DNA of 64,000 nucleotides from Streptococcus australis (GCF_901543175.1 NZ_LR594040.1:1364001-1428000); one strand, 5' to 3'; numbered from the stretch's first letter, positions 8,700 to 18,721 are shown. Numbers and translations: made by a program. The notes: a model not told the origin generated them from the letters alone.

Positions 8700-8903
8700 A
8701 TGAAACTCACACTTATACCTGAACGATGCATCGCCTGTGGGCTTTGCCAAACCTATTCTGAACTCTTTGATTATCACGATAATGGAATCGTTCGCTTTTA
8801 TGATGATCCAGTTGAATTACAAAGAGAAATCACTGAGACCAGCGATGTTCTGGAGGCCATCAAAAATTGTCCTACACGTGCACTTCTAAAAGATCGGTCA
8901 TAG
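8700..8903 (+). CDS. Ferredoxin, 67 aa
   Basis: A small iron-sulfur protein beginning MKLTLIPERCIACGLCQTYS. The N-terminal C-x2-C-x2-C motif (residues 10-16) plus a late Cys in KNCPTRAL gives four ligands for one 4Fe-4S cluster, as in the Fer4_13/Bacillus Fer type. It probably carries electrons to an unidentified reductase. I place the start at 8700, because the protein matches the family from there; an upstream in-frame start at 8634 would overlap the divergent surface-protein gene. It is transcribed alone. Confidence 0.9.
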   Translation: MKLTLIPERCIACGLCQTYSELFDYHDNGIVRFYDDPVELQREITETSDVLEAIKNCPTRALLKDRS

Positions 8904-8985
8904 TTTAAAAGGGAGATTGATATTGTAGATTCTTTTTATCACTTTAATCCCTTCATCTACTAGTTTAGCATATTTCTAGGTAAAA

Positions 8986-9951
8986 TTATAGTCTTTTCCG
9001 GCTATTTTTTCCTTCAATAATAGAAAGATCACTTTTTTTTTTGACCAGATAGAGTGGTCTTTTTTTGGTCTCTAGATAAATCTTACTGATATACTTGCCT
9101 AGAATCCCAATGGTCAGGAGTTGAATCCCTCCAAGAAAGAGAATGACAGCCATCAGAGAGGTCCAGCCAGATGTCGGATTTCCCAAGATAAGGGTCCGAA
9201 ACACCACAAAAACAGTCATCACAAAAGAAATAAAACAAGATAGGAGTCCCGCTACAAAGGCTATACTCAAGGGAAAATCTGAAAAGTTGAGAATCCCTTC
9301 AATCGAGTAGAAAAAGAGCTGCCTAAAACTCCAACTGGTCTTGCCAGCCTGTCGTTCAACGTTTGGATAATCAAGATAGTGCGTTCGAAAACCAACCCAA
9401 GCAAAGAGGCCCTTAGAAAAACGATTGGACTCTGTCAAGGCTAAAATAGCATCCACCACAGACCTTCTCATCATCCGAAAATCACGGACACCCGAGGGCA
9501 GAGCTACGGGGCTGATCTTTTGCATGAGACGGTAAAAGAGATTGGCACAGAAGCTACGAAGGAAGGGTTCTCCCTCCCGACTGGTTCTCCGTGTCCCAAC
9601 ACAATCTAAGTCTGCATTCTGGTCTAGTAAGGCTTTCATTTCGAGCAACATACTAGGAGGATCCTGGAGGTCTGCATCCATCACGACCACCAGGTCTCCA
9701 GTTGCATGCTGCAAGCCTGCATACAGAGCTGCTTCTTTCCCAAAATTTCGCGAGAAAGAAATATAATGTATCGCAGGATTTTGCATCCGATAGGCCTTCA
9801 AAAGCTCTAAGGTCCCATCGTTTGAGCCATCGTCTACAAAGACATATTCGACTTCTGCTCCCAAGTCAGGAAGCAGAGCTTCCACAGACTGATAAAAAAG
9901 AGGAAGTACTTCCTCTTCGTTTAAACATGGGACAATGATTGAAATCATCAT
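8986..9951 (-). CDS. GT2-family glycosyltransferase with C-terminal membrane helices
   Basis: About 321 aa, starting MMISIIVPCLNEEEVLPLF. The catalytic domain has VVMDADLQDPPSML (DxD-type metal and nucleotide-sugar site) and ends in two long hydrophobic helices (about 235-260 and 270-300). This is the layout of GtrB/YkcC-type enzymes that move glucose or a related sugar onto undecaprenyl phosphate. The start at 9951 or 9948 is one or two bases beyond the galE stop, with a GAAGA-type ribosome site inside the end of galE; the frame extends upstream into galE but that part is not family-like. Coupling with galE suggests use of a UDP-hexose. Confidence 0.88.
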   Translation of the reverse strand: MMISIIVPCLNEEEVLPLFYQSVEALLPDLGAEVEYVFVDDGSNDGTLELLKAYRMQNPAIHYISFSRNFGKEAALYAGLQHATGDLVVVMDADLQDPPSMLLEMKALLDQNADLDCVGTRRTSREGEPFLRSFCANLFYRLMQKISPVALPSGVRDFRMMRRSVVDAILALTESNRFSKGLFAWVGFRTHYLDYPNVERQAGKTSWSFRQLFFYSIEGILNFSDFPLSIAFVAGLLSCFISFVMTVFVVFRTLILGNPTSGWTSLMAVILFLGGIQLLTIGILGKYISKIYLETKKRPLYLVKKKSDLSIIEGKNSRKRL

Positions 9952-9952
9952 C

Positions 9953-10972
9953 TTAGTCTTCAAATCCATTTGGATGCTTGCTTTGCCAACGCCATGCGTC
10001 TTCACACATTTGGGTGATGTCGAGTTCTGCTTCCCAACCCAGTTCTGCTTTAGCTTTTGCAGGGTCTGAGTAGCAGGCAGCAATATCACCTGGGCGGCGT
10101 TCTACGATGCGATATGGAATAGGACGTCCCACCGCTTTTTCCATGTTTTGGATAATTTCAAGAACGGAGTAACCTTTACCTGTTCCAAGGTTGTAAATAT
10201 TAAGGCCTGAACCTTTTTGGATCTTTTGTAGAGCTGCAACGTGACCTTTGGCCAGGTCCACAACGTGGATATAGTCACGAACACCAGTTCCGTCCTCAGT
10301 TTCATAGTCATCACCGAAAACTTGTACTTGCTCTAGTTTGCCCACTGCTACTTGTGCAACATAAGGTAAGAGATTGTTTGGAATTCCATTTGGATTTTCT
10401 CCTAAATCTCCACTCTCATGTGCTCCGATTGGGTTAAAGTAACGAAGCAAGACCACATTCCATTCTGAGTCTGCTTTGTAGATATCAGTCAAGATTTCTT
10501 CTAGCATGAGTTTGGTACGACCGTAAGGATTGGTCACTGAAAGTGGGAAATCTTCTAAGATTGGAACTGTGTGAGGATCTCCGTAAACTGTCGCAGAAGA
10601 ACTGAAGATGATATTCTTACAGTTTGCTTCTTCCATAACTTTTAAAAGACTAAGAGTTCCAGCGATATTGTTGTCATAGTAGGCAAGAGGGATACGTGTT
10701 GATTCACCTACAGCCTTCAAACCAGCAAAGTGAATCACACCTGTTGGCTCTTCTTGCTTGAAAATATCTCTGAGAGTATCAGTATCACGGATATCTGCCT
10801 CATAGAAAGGAATTTCAACTCCTGTGATTCTTTCAACAACTTCTAAACTTTTACGGTTGCTATTGACAAGGTTATCCACTACAACCACTTGATGACCTGC
10901 TTGGATCAATTCAATAACAGTGTGGGTTCCGATAAAACCGGCACCACCAGTTACCAAAATCTTTTCTTGCAT
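9953..10972 (-). CDS. galE: UDP-glucose 4-epimerase
   Basis: A 339-aa SDR-family epimerase interconverting UDP-glucose and UDP-galactose. The NAD-binding loop is VTGGAGFIGTHTVIEL (residues 6-21) and the catalytic Ser-Ser-Ser/Tyr-x3-Lys set is visible (SSSATVYGD, NPYGRTK). It precedes the GT2 glycosyltransferase with almost no gap, so the epimerase may feed that enzyme as well as galactose metabolism. No gal operon partners are nearby. The length is normal. Confidence 0.95.
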   Translation of the reverse strand: MQEKILVTGGAGFIGTHTVIELIQAGHQVVVVDNLVNSNRKSLEVVERITGVEIPFYEADIRDTDTLRDIFKQEEPTGVIHFAGLKAVGESTRIPLAYYDNNIAGTLSLLKVMEEANCKNIIFSSSATVYGDPHTVPILEDFPLSVTNPYGRTKLMLEEILTDIYKADSEWNVVLLRYFNPIGAHESGDLGENPNGIPNNLLPYVAQVAVGKLEQVQVFGDDYETEDGTGVRDYIHVVDLAKGHVAALQKIQKGSGLNIYNLGTGKGYSVLEIIQNMEKAVGRPIPYRIVERRPGDIAACYSDPAKAKAELGWEAELDITQMCEDAWRWQSKHPNGFED

Positions 10973-11073
10973 CTTGCTTCCTCGATTCTCGAATTATTTT
11001 TTCTTATTTTACCATTTTTGGTAGGGAATGTCATTTGCCATCCTAAACTACCTGCTAAAATTTCAGTAAAATT

Positions 11074-12177
11074 TTATTCGCTTTTTACCCGTTTGACATA
11101 GTTTTCAATTGGATAGTTTACTGGGTCCAAGGTCAACTCCTTGTATTGGACCAGCTGAGCTAGATGGTAACCGATGATAGGACCCGTTGTGAGGCCTGAT
11201 GAACCTAGTCCACTGGCTGCATAGACGCCTGCTAAGCCTGGCACTTTCCCAAAGAAAGGAGAGAAATCACTGGTATAGGCGCGGATTCCTACACGCTCAC
11301 CTGATGATTTTGCTTCTGCCAAGGCTGGGTAGTGAGGCAAGGCAGCTTCCTCCATTTGTTGGAGCAAGGTTTCATCCACTGTCAAGTCAAATCCCATGTC
11401 ATTTTCATGAGTAGCTCCTAAGGACAATTTCCCGCCTGCAAAAGGAATTAAATCCCACTCTCCTTCTGGCATGACAACAGGGTAAGATTCTAGGTCTTGA
11501 GAAATCTGATAGTCTCGGAGTTGTCCCTTTTGGGGCCGAACATCTACCCCATATCCTAAAGGCTCCAAAATGTCTCCTAACCAAGCTCCCGTCGCTAAAA
11601 TAACCTGATCAAATACCTCTTCGCCAATCTGGTAACCTGATGTTAAAGGTGTCAGACTCACTTTTTCTTTGACCAGCTTGACCTGACTGGCTTCTAGTAG
11701 ACGATTCACTAAGAGCTGGCCATCCACCCGTGCCCCACCAGAAGCATAGAGCAGGCGGTCAAATCCCTGCAAACCAGGGAAAAACTCATTAGCTGATGTT
11801 TGGTCTAGAATGGCTAACTGACCTATTAAGGGAGAATCTTCTCTGCGCTGGAGGGCTAGTTCATAGAGCTCTTCCAACTTGGATTCATCCTTTTTCAGGA
11901 GAAAAACTCCCGAACGCTGGTAAAAATCGATTTCTTCACCTGACTTTTCTAAATCAGCCAACAAATCCACATAAAAGTCAGCCCCCAAGCGTGCCATCTT
12001 GTACCAAGCTTTATTACGGCGTTTGGAAAACCAAGGACTGATAATTCCTGCTGCTGCCTTGGTAGCCTGACCTTGTCCATGGTCAAAAACGGTCACCTCT
12101 AAATCTGCTTCTTTGGAGAGGTAGTAGGCAGCTGTTGCCCCCACAATCCCTGCTCCAATAATGGCAACTTTTTTCAT
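11074..12177 (-). CDS. FAD-dependent oxidoreductase (DadA/glycine oxidase-like)
   Basis: About 367 aa, with an N-terminal FAD-binding Rossmann motif (KVAIIGAGIVGATAAYYLS) and the DAO-family C-terminal part (IPFAGGKLSLGATHE, GIRAYTSDFSPFFGKVPGL, YAASGLGSSGLTTGP). Such enzymes oxidise D-amino acids, glycine or N-methyl amino acids; the substrate cannot be read from the sequence. I chose the ATG at 12177 over the GTG at 12186 because AGAAAG sits at a good distance. It is 16 bases after the Nif3-like gene and likely in the same operon as trmK. Confidence 0.85.
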   Translation of the reverse strand: MKKVAIIGAGIVGATAAYYLSKEADLEVTVFDHGQGQATKAAAGIISPWFSKRRNKAWYKMARLGADFYVDLLADLEKSGEEIDFYQRSGVFLLKKDESKLEELYELALQRREDSPLIGQLAILDQTSANEFFPGLQGFDRLLYASGGARVDGQLLVNRLLEASQVKLVKEKVSLTPLTSGYQIGEEVFDQVILATGAWLGDILEPLGYGVDVRPQKGQLRDYQISQDLESYPVVMPEGEWDLIPFAGGKLSLGATHENDMGFDLTVDETLLQQMEEAALPHYPALAEAKSSGERVGIRAYTSDFSPFFGKVPGLAGVYAASGLGSSGLTTGPIIGYHLAQLVQYKELTLDPVNYPIENYVKRVKSE

Positions 12178-12193
12178 TATTTTCACTTTCTAA

Positions 12194-12991
12194 CTAGATA
12201 TGGTGGAAAGGATTGGTAGATGCCTGACTAGGCAAGATATCAATAGTCCAGCCCTTTTCTTCCTTCCATTGAGTAAGGAGTGCTGCAATTTTTTCCACAA
12301 AAAGCACTTCGATATAATGTCCTGGATCCAGTGCCAACAAGCCATCAGACAGCATGTCTTGGGCAGTATGGTAGTAGATATCACCAGTAATAAAGACATC
12401 CGCCCCTTTTGCCAAAGCATCAGGATAGAAGGATTGACCACTTCCACCACAGATAGCCACTCTTGATATTGGCTTCTGCAAATCACTCTCTTGATAATGC
12501 ACCATTCGAAGACTATCTAGGTCAAAAACATGTTTGACATGTTGGGCGAAATCCCCAAAAGTCTGAGTCGGAATATTTCCAATCCGACCAATTCCACGTT
12601 CAGGACCTGTTTCCTGAAGATAAGTCGTATCCTCAATACCTAGCATCTGGCAGAACCAGTCATTGAGGCCATTTTCAACGATGTCAATATTGGTATGGCT
12701 GACATAAACTGCGATGTCATGCTTGATGAGGTCGATGTAAATCTGATTTTGAGGACGACTAGCTACCAAGTCCTTGATCGGACGAAAAATTGGCGCGTGC
12801 TTGACGATAATCAGGTCCACACCCTTTTCAATGGCCTCTGCCACCGTCTCTTCACGAATATCGAGGGCAACCATGACTCTTTGAATATCCTTGTCTAGAG
12901 TTCCAATTTGCAGACCACGACTGTCACCCTCCATAGACAATTCCTGAGGGCAAAAGGCTTCATAAGCGTTAATAACTTCACTTGCTAGCAT
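12194..12991 (-). CDS. Nif3-like dinuclear metal centre protein
   Basis: About 265 aa. It has [14 protein letters not shown] and [16 protein letters not shown], the metal-binding His/Asp clusters of the Nif3/YqfO family, and the C-terminal GGSGQSF and TGDIYYH motifs. Family members bind two metal ions and have been annotated as GTP cyclohydrolase I type 2 without firm proof. The ATG at 12991 has an excellent ribosome site (AAGGAGGTGCTCC), so the longer frame to 13024 is not needed. It overlaps the end of trmK by 14 bases, a pairing common in Firmicutes. Confidence 0.9.
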   Translation of the reverse strand: MLASEVINAYEAFCPQELSMEGDSRGLQIGTLDKDIQRVMVALDIREETVAEAIEKGVDLIIVKHAPIFRPIKDLVASRPQNQIYIDLIKHDIAVYVSHTNIDIVENGLNDWFCQMLGIEDTTYLQETGPERGIGRIGNIPTQTFGDFAQHVKHVFDLDSLRMVHYQESDLQKPISRVAICGGSGQSFYPDALAKGADVFITGDIYYHTAQDMLSDGLLALDPGHYIEVLFVEKIAALLTQWKEEKGWTIDILPSQASTNPFHHI

Positions 12992-13655
12992 GGAGCACCT
13001 CCTTAATGGCTTGAATTTTATCAACTAAAACTTGACGTTCCTCCATATTTTTTTCTGGGATTTGGCTAAGAGCAAACTCTAGCTTAGCTGCTTCTTTTTG
13101 CCATTTTTGGACAAAGACCGGACTAACTTCTTTGGACAAGAAGGGGCCAAAGCGAACATCACTGGCTGATAGCTTCATTTGTCCCGCTTCCACCACCAAG
13201 ATCTCATAGAACTTACCAGCTTCTTCTAGAATGCTTTCTGCTACGATCTGAAAATTGTGGTCTTGCAACCAGATACGCAAGTCATCTTCACGATTATTGG
13301 GCTGGAGGATTAAACGCTCTACATTAGCGAGTTTTTCCAAACCTTCTTGCAATATGGTAGCAATCAAACGGCCACCCATACCAGCAATGGTGATAACCGA
13401 TACTTGGTCTGCCTCTTCAAAGGCTGCCAAGCCATTGGCTAAACGAACTTGGATTTTCTCATTTAGGCCATGAGCCTCAACATTTTTAACCGCAGACTGG
13501 TAGGGACCTTCCACCACCTCCCCTGCAATAGCTCCTTCGATTTGTCCTCTCTCGACCAAGTCAATCGGCAGATAAGCATGGTCGCTCCCCACATCTAGTA
13601 GAATGGTCCCCTGAGGTACAAAGGAAGCTACCATTTCTAATCTCTTTGAAATCAT
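12978..13655 (-). CDS. trmK: tRNA (adenine22-N1)-methyltransferase TrmK
   Basis: A 225-aa SAM-dependent methyltransferase with motif [17 protein letters not shown] (residues 19-34) and [15 protein letters not shown] further on. The C-terminal helical region ([14 protein letters not shown]) is typical of the TrmK/YqfN family, which methylates A22 of tRNA. It is the first gene of trmK, Nif3-like, FAD oxidoreductase. A terminator of the neighbouring P-type ATPase lies upstream of its start. Confidence 0.92.
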   Translation of the reverse strand: MISKRLEMVASFVPQGTILLDVGSDHAYLPIDLVERGQIEGAIAGEVVEGPYQSAVKNVEAHGLNEKIQVRLANGLAAFEEADQVSVITIAGMGGRLIATILQEGLEKLANVERLILQPNNREDDLRIWLQDHNFQIVAESILEEAGKFYEILVVEAGQMKLSASDVRFGPFLSKEVSPVFVQKWQKEAAKLEFALSQIPEKNMEERQVLVDKIQAIKEVLHASK

Positions 13656-13721
13656 CTTCTCTCACTTTCCAAAACTCTATTACCTTTTATTATACCATAC
13701 TTCAGCTAGCAATCTTGCACC

Positions 13722-13752
13722 TAAAAAGACCGCAATCCACAGATTGCAGCCT
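13722..13752 (-). terminator. Intrinsic terminator after the P-type ATPase
   Basis: On the minus strand GGCTGCAATC-TGTG-GATTGCGGTC is followed by TTTTTAG, immediately after the ATPase stop. Confidence 0.85.
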
Positions 13753-13756
13753 TTCT

Positions 13757-16105
13757 TTATTTTCTGGCTTGGTAACGACTGGTCAGAATGAAAATTACGG
13801 TGAAGACCAGCATCATGGCCCCATAAACAGGTAATGTTTGTCCTGTTAAGGTCGAAATTTCAAGCAGTTTTTGAATCGTTGGGAAAAGAGCTGTGGCTAG
13901 GAAACCTCCTACTGACCAAATAACCAAGAGTACACGCCAAAGGGTGAATGGCATGCAGGCTCTAAATACAGATAAGAAACCAATTGACCCCAAGAGATAA
14001 TAGAGGAGAGTTGATATTTCTATCTCAGACCAACCTTGACTCGCTCCAAATATTTTCACAAAGAGAACGCTGAACACGACCATGAGTGCACTTGGTAGAG
14101 CACGAAGCATGGATCTTCTGAGGAAGTTTGGTTCAACAGGTTTGATATTTCGCTCAAAAGTCAGAACGAATGGTGGAAAACCTTCCACGAATTGGTCGAT
14201 CATGGTAATTTGAATCGGAATGAAAGGGAAAATCAAGATCCACTCAGACCGTCCCAAAAGAACACTGGCGATACAGATAACTGCTAACAGGAATGAATAG
14301 ATGGTCTTAATCAAGAAAATCGGTGCGATATGGGCGATGTTATTAACCACGCGACGACCTTCAAAGAGAATCTCAGGAACATCATTAAAGTCTGAGTTCA
14401 AGAGAACTAGATTGGCAATTTGACGAGTCGCCGGATCTCCCTCCGCCATTACGATAGAACAATCCGCCTCACGAAGGGCCAGGATATCATTGACTCCGTC
14501 CCCTGTCATAGCCGTTGTATGCCCTGCTTTTTTCAGCGTTTGGATGATGAGTTTCTTTTGATGAGGGGAAACACGTCCGAAAATAGCTGTCTCTTCAGTC
14601 ATGGTAATCAATTCCTCATCCGTGATTTTTGAACAATCTACATAGCTGCGATAGTCTGCAAAGCCTGCCTTCTGGGCAATGCTGGAAACCGTAACTGGAT
14701 TATCACCAGAGATAATCTTGAGCCCCACTTCCTGAGAACGGAGATAGTCTAGCGTCTCAGCTGCTCCTTCTCGAATGGGGTCCAAAATCTCCAGCAAGGC
14801 CAGAGCCTGAATATCAGATGGTTTCTGTGGTTTGTGATGGTCTAGTTTTTCCTGACTGAGGGCTAAGACCAAGACTCGTGACCCTCTCTCCAAGGCCTCT
14901 CTGGCTTCAGGGACTTCAGAGTCCAACAACATCTCAGGCGCCCCTAAGAAAACCGTTCCTAGACCTTCCAATTCCATAGCCCCCCACTTGCGGTCGCTAG
15001 AGAAAGGAAGATTGGAAAGCATGGGATAAGCTACCTGTCCTTGGAAACGCTGGCGAATGGCTTGAGCTGTTGGATTTTTATCCTCACTATGAGCTATGTA
15101 GCTGGTCAGAATGCTGGCAATAGCCTCATCACCATAAGTTTCCGTCAGTGGAAGAACAGCCTCCACCTGCATCTTTCCTTGGGTGATGGTGCCCGTCTTG
15201 TCCAGACAGAGCATATCCACGCGCGCCAAGGTCTCAACAGAGTACATCTCCTGCACTAAAACCTTTTTCAAGCCCAGCTTGATCACCGCTGTCAAAAGCG
15301 AAGTAATGGTCAAAAGGGCAATTCCCTTGGGCAACATTCCCAAAAGGGCTGTCGATGAATTTACAACGGATGACTTGAGGGGCAAACCTTTTAACATCAA
15401 GGCTTCTAACAAGAGAGCTAAACCAAAGGGAATGATAATCTTCCCAGTAAAACCAGCTAGTTTGTCCAGCGATTTCATGATACGGGAGTTAATCGGTTTC
15501 ACTGTCTTAGCTTCCAGCATGAGTTTGGAAGCATAGTTGTCTGCTCCGACATGGTGGACTTGAGCCAAAACTGCGCCACTGGCTAGGAAACTCCCTGATA
15601 AAAGCAGAGCATCCACTTCCTTTTGCACCAAATCACTCTCCCCCGTCAACATGGCTTCATTGACTTCTGCGAAGCCTTCCAGAACCAGAGCATCACTAGG
15701 GATTTGCTCTCCCGCAGACAAACGAATGACATCTCCTAGGACCAACTCTTCTGGATCGAGAGCAACTTCTTGACCCTCACGGATGGTTTTGACCTTTTCC
15801 TTGGTCATGAGATTGAGCCTGTCCACCATGTGTTTGGCCCGTAGCTCTGTCACAATTCCAGAAAAAGCATTAAAGCAAATAACGGCAAAGAAGACCAGAT
15901 TGCTCCAAGCTTGCACAAAGGCCAGCGCTAGGGCAATAACAAAGTTTAATGCGTTAAAAAGTGTAAAAACATTTCGTTTAAAGATTTGCCAAGTACTGGT
16001 ACTGGCTGAAGCGGTAAAGTCATTGACCAAACCTTGAGCCTGCCTATCCTTGACTTCTCTTTGGGTTAATCCCATAATCTTATTTTTATCCATAAATTCT
16101 ATCAT
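13757..16105 (-). CDS. Cation-transporting P-type ATPase (CtpE-like)
   Basis: A 782-aa P-type ATPase. It has the actuator-domain motif MLTGESDLV, the phosphorylation site CLDKTGTITQG, the hinge TGDGVNDILAL and about ten hydrophobic segments, four before the phosphorylation domain and six after. The N-terminus lacks Cys-x-x-Cys heavy-metal domains, so it is not a CopA/CadA pump. The sequence most resembles the CtpE-type group linked to calcium in mycobacteria; the ion here is not proven. The first Met (16105) and the Met at residue 5 (16093) both lack a clear ribosome site. It is monocistronic, with its own terminator. Confidence 0.88.
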   Translation of the reverse strand: MIEFMDKNKIMGLTQREVKDRQAQGLVNDFTASASTSTWQIFKRNVFTLFNALNFVIALALAFVQAWSNLVFFAVICFNAFSGIVTELRAKHMVDRLNLMTKEKVKTIREGQEVALDPEELVLGDVIRLSAGEQIPSDALVLEGFAEVNEAMLTGESDLVQKEVDALLLSGSFLASGAVLAQVHHVGADNYASKLMLEAKTVKPINSRIMKSLDKLAGFTGKIIIPFGLALLLEALMLKGLPLKSSVVNSSTALLGMLPKGIALLTITSLLTAVIKLGLKKVLVQEMYSVETLARVDMLCLDKTGTITQGKMQVEAVLPLTETYGDEAIASILTSYIAHSEDKNPTAQAIRQRFQGQVAYPMLSNLPFSSDRKWGAMELEGLGTVFLGAPEMLLDSEVPEAREALERGSRVLVLALSQEKLDHHKPQKPSDIQALALLEILDPIREGAAETLDYLRSQEVGLKIISGDNPVTVSSIAQKAGFADYRSYVDCSKITDEELITMTEETAIFGRVSPHQKKLIIQTLKKAGHTTAMTGDGVNDILALREADCSIVMAEGDPATRQIANLVLLNSDFNDVPEILFEGRRVVNNIAHIAPIFLIKTIYSFLLAVICIASVLLGRSEWILIFPFIPIQITMIDQFVEGFPPFVLTFERNIKPVEPNFLRRSMLRALPSALMVVFSVLFVKIFGASQGWSEIEISTLLYYLLGSIGFLSVFRACMPFTLWRVLLVIWSVGGFLATALFPTIQKLLEISTLTGQTLPVYGAMMLVFTVIFILTSRYQARK

Positions 16106-16226
16106 ATCATTTTTTCTAGCAGATTTCTAATCCTATCCAAAAACTGTCCACTGATAACTGAAAAAGTTTGCCAGTAGTCTTTTGATAGGGTATAATAATA
16201 AAAGCAAGACAATCGAAGGAGATCTC

Positions 16227-16976
16227 ATGTTTTATACTTATTTGCGTGGACTAGTCATGCTGATCTTGTGGTCCATCAATGGCAATGCCCACTATCACAA
16301 TACTAATAAAATCCCTAGCCGAGACGAAAACTATATCCTCGTCGCTCCTCATCGTACCTGGTGGGATCCTGTTTACATGGCCTTTGCGACCAAGCCAAAA
16401 CAGTTCATCTTTATGGCAAAAAAAGAGCTTTTTAACAACCGCATCTTTGGCTGGTGGATCCGTATGTGTGGCGCCTTTCCTATCGATCGGGAAAATCCCA
16501 GCGCCTCTGCCATCAAGTACCCTATCAATGTCCTCAAAAAAAGCGATCGCTCTCTCATCATGTTTCCAAGTGGGAGCCGTCACTCAAACGATGTCAAGGG
16601 GGGAGTAGCCTTGATTGCCAAAATGGCCAAGGTCCGTATCATGCCTGTTACCTACACAGGTCCCATGACCTTGAAAGGCTTGGTTAGCCGTGAGCGCGTT
16701 GATATGAACTTTGGAAATCCTATCGATATCTCAGACATCAAGAAAATGAATGATGAAGGAATCGAAATGGTTGCAGACCGTATCCAAGCAGAATTCCAAC
16801 GTTTGGACGAAGAAACCAAGCAGTGGCACAACGATCAAAAACCAAATCCACTCTGGTGGTTTGTCCGCATCCCTGCCCTCATCCTTGCAGTGCTTGTTGG
16901 TATCCTAACGATTATCTTTACCTTCATCGCAAGCTTTATCTGGAATCCAGATAAGAAGAGAGAGTCTCTTGGCTAA
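16227..16976 (+). CDS. PlsC-type 1-acyl-glycerol-3-phosphate acyltransferase family protein
   Basis: About 249 aa, with the acyltransferase motif APHRTWWDPVYM (H-x4-D), the second motif FPIDREN and MFPSGSRH in the place of the usual EGTR. A hydrophobic segment near the N-terminus and a long C-terminal one (IPALILAVLVGILTIIFTF) put it in the membrane. It probably acylates lysophosphatidic acid or a similar acceptor. The ATG at 16227 follows GAAGGAGATCTC; the frame upstream to 16182 is not used. It is convergent with the siderophore-locus esterase. Confidence 0.88.
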   Translation: MFYTYLRGLVMLILWSINGNAHYHNTNKIPSRDENYILVAPHRTWWDPVYMAFATKPKQFIFMAKKELFNNRIFGWWIRMCGAFPIDRENPSASAIKYPINVLKKSDRSLIMFPSGSRHSNDVKGGVALIAKMAKVRIMPVTYTGPMTLKGLVSRERVDMNFGNPIDISDIKKMNDEGIEMVADRIQAEFQRLDEETKQWHNDQKPNPLWWFVRIPALILAVLVGILTIIFTFIASFIWNPDKKRESLG

Positions 16977-16987
16977 AAAATACAATT

Positions 16988-17012
16988 ATCCCTTGGCTTT
17001 TACCAAGGGATA
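16988..17012. terminator. Bidirectional terminator between acyltransferase and esterase
   Basis: ATCCCTTGG...CCAAGGGAT forms a hairpin with A-runs before it and T-runs after it. It serves both the plus-strand acyltransferase and the minus-strand esterase. Confidence 0.85.
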
Positions 17013-17018
17013 TTTCTT

Positions 17019-17711
17019 TTATGCAATTTTCCATTTTTGGGCCAACCAGCTGGAAAAGGCTAGAAATCGCTCAGCTACTTGCTCATGATGCCCGTAAGAA
17101 TCAAAGACAAACTGACCGGTCGGATAGCGTTTCTGAAGACTAGTATGGATCTGCTCAGCATAGACTGGTGCTTGAGCCAAGCGATTGGTATGATGGGCTC
17201 CTTCTGTTTGACCATTCTGTAAATACAGTAAACAGTCCAAATTTTTCACCTTTTCATCCCTGCAATAAGTCGTAAAATCAGGATACCAAAAGGAACCGCA
17301 GATAGAAAAGATACAGGAGATCTTGTCAAAGCTGAAAAGACTGTATACAGCCGCCAAACCGCCTAGTGAGTAACCTCCATAGGCAAGGCGATTTTTGTCC
17401 AGGCGATAAAGTGCCTGCAACTTTTCTAAAAGACTACCAAATAAATGACCATGATAGGCATTTGCCTGACCGCCAAAATCTTGAGCTCCATCTCTCAGAG
17501 CAGATGCCTTCCATGGAGTGTAGTCGTCTAGGCGATTTTTAGAGGTCAAGCCCACTAAAATCACAAATTCTGAAAGGGATGATAGGAAATCCAAGTTTCC
17601 ATCATTCAAGAGAATCGCTGGATAGGTTTGGTTGGGATCATAGGTCGAAGGAAGGCTGATCTTGACTTGGATCCCTTCCCAATCAAACTCATTATTTATT
17701 GATAAAGTCAT
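17019..17711 (-). CDS. Alpha/beta-hydrolase, Fes/IroE-like siderophore esterase candidate
   Basis: About 230 aa. The nucleophile elbow GGYSLGGLAAVYS holds the likely catalytic Ser, and DSYGHHEQVAERF near the C-terminus supplies a His. RLDDYTPW and the extended N-terminal beta region fit the COG2819 group (Fes, IroE, putative esterase family), which opens trilactone siderophores such as enterobactin. It is the last gene of an operon with a siderophore-type ABC importer and overlaps the binding-protein gene. I favour the ATG at 17711; a TTG at 17732 is also in frame. There is no signal peptide, so it would act on imported ferric siderophore. The substrate is inferred. Confidence 0.75.
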   Translation of the reverse strand: MTLSINNEFDWEGIQVKISLPSTYDPNQTYPAILLNDGNLDFLSSLSEFVILVGLTSKNRLDDYTPWKASALRDGAQDFGGQANAYHGHLFGSLLEKLQALYRLDKNRLAYGGYSLGGLAAVYSLFSFDKISCIFSICGSFWYPDFTTYCRDEKVKNLDCLLYLQNGQTEGAHHTNRLAQAPVYAEQIHTSLQKRYPTGQFVFDSYGHHEQVAERFLAFSSWLAQKWKIA

Positions 17712-18702
17712 TGATTTTCTCAAGGGAATCAATCACTGCTGGACCATAATCCATCAACTCATCGTAAGAGATAGTCATGATTTTTTGATTCTTAATTGCA
17801 GGAACGTTTTCCAAAACAGTATTTTTCTTCATCAACTCTACTGCGTTGGCATCCAATTTTTTATTACGGTCGCTAGTTACATAGATAATCAACTCAGGAT
17901 CCATTGACACGAGATTTTCCAAGGTCAAGCCTGATGTTCCCGTTGCAACGTTAGTATAACCAAGTTGGTTCAACAAGCTTTCTTGCAAAGCAGACTTGTA
18001 GGCACCAAAGGTTTCGTCATTATAAGCAACCATAATCAAAGCCTTTTTCTTTTCACCTTGGCTTGTTGGGTTTGCTTTCTTAACAGCGTCAATTTTAGCT
18101 TGTAATTGGGCTGCGTATTCATTAGCCTTGTCCTGAACATTGAAAATCATTCCAAGATTTTTGACATCTTCTACGATATTTCCCAAATCTTGCTGAATCG
18201 TTGAGAGAGAAGCTTTTTGCGTATAGACTGGGATTTTATTTTCATTCCAAGCGCTAACTGTTCCCAAGGATTTTTCAGAAAACATCATGTTTCGACCCAT
18301 CACCGCATCTGGCTCATAAGAAAGGACTGTCTCTTGAGAGACTGTTTTTTTATCCCCAATTTGAGGAATCGTCGCAATCGCGTCTTTGTATTTACCTGTT
18401 ACAGCATTGTCAGGGTTGAGCATGCCAGCAATTTTATCCTTCAAGCCTAACTCTAACAAGATTTCAGTAGTTGAAAGATTGTTGGTGATAACTTTTTCAG
18501 GTGCCTTGTCAAAGACTTGTTCGACTTCATTTCCCTTAGCATCATAGGTCTTGACCGTTAGCGGATAAGTCGTCTCTGTGCTGGCCTTTTGACTTGTTTC
18601 TGTGCTAGACTGTGTAGTAGCTTTTTCTGTAGTAGTATTACCACAAGCTGCCATGGTTAGGGTAGCCACTGTTACGAGTAAAATGCTTAGTGTTTTTTTC
18701 AT
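17692..18702 (-). CDS. Iron-siderophore-type ABC transporter substrate-binding lipoprotein
   Basis: A 336-aa protein with a lipoprotein signal (TLSILLVTVATLTMAACGNT, cysteine at about 20), a Thr/Ser-rich linker and a class III (TroA/FepB-like) binding fold: EKVITNNLSTTEILLELG, GRNMMFSEKSL, ELIIYVTSD. These proteins carry ferric siderophores, haem or cobalamin to a BtuCD-type importer. The linked esterase points to a siderophore. It is the third gene of the operon, 19 bases after the ATPase gene. Confidence 0.88.
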   Translation of the reverse strand: MKKTLSILLVTVATLTMAACGNTTTEKATTQSSTETSQKASTETTYPLTVKTYDAKGNEVEQVFDKAPEKVITNNLSTTEILLELGLKDKIAGMLNPDNAVTGKYKDAIATIPQIGDKKTVSQETVLSYEPDAVMGRNMMFSEKSLGTVSAWNENKIPVYTQKASLSTIQQDLGNIVEDVKNLGMIFNVQDKANEYAAQLQAKIDAVKKANPTSQGEKKKALIMVAYNDETFGAYKSALQESLLNQLGYTNVATGTSGLTLENLVSMDPELIIYVTSDRNKKLDANAVELMKKNTVLENVPAIKNQKIMTISYDELMDYGPAVIDSLEKINDFINK

Positions 18703-18721
18703 CTTATTTTCCTTTTCATTT

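Noticed and set aside
9952..10089. Longer N-terminus of the GT2 glycosyltransferase
   Set aside because: The upstream codons overlap galE and do not resemble the family; the GT-A fold begins at MISIIVPCLN.
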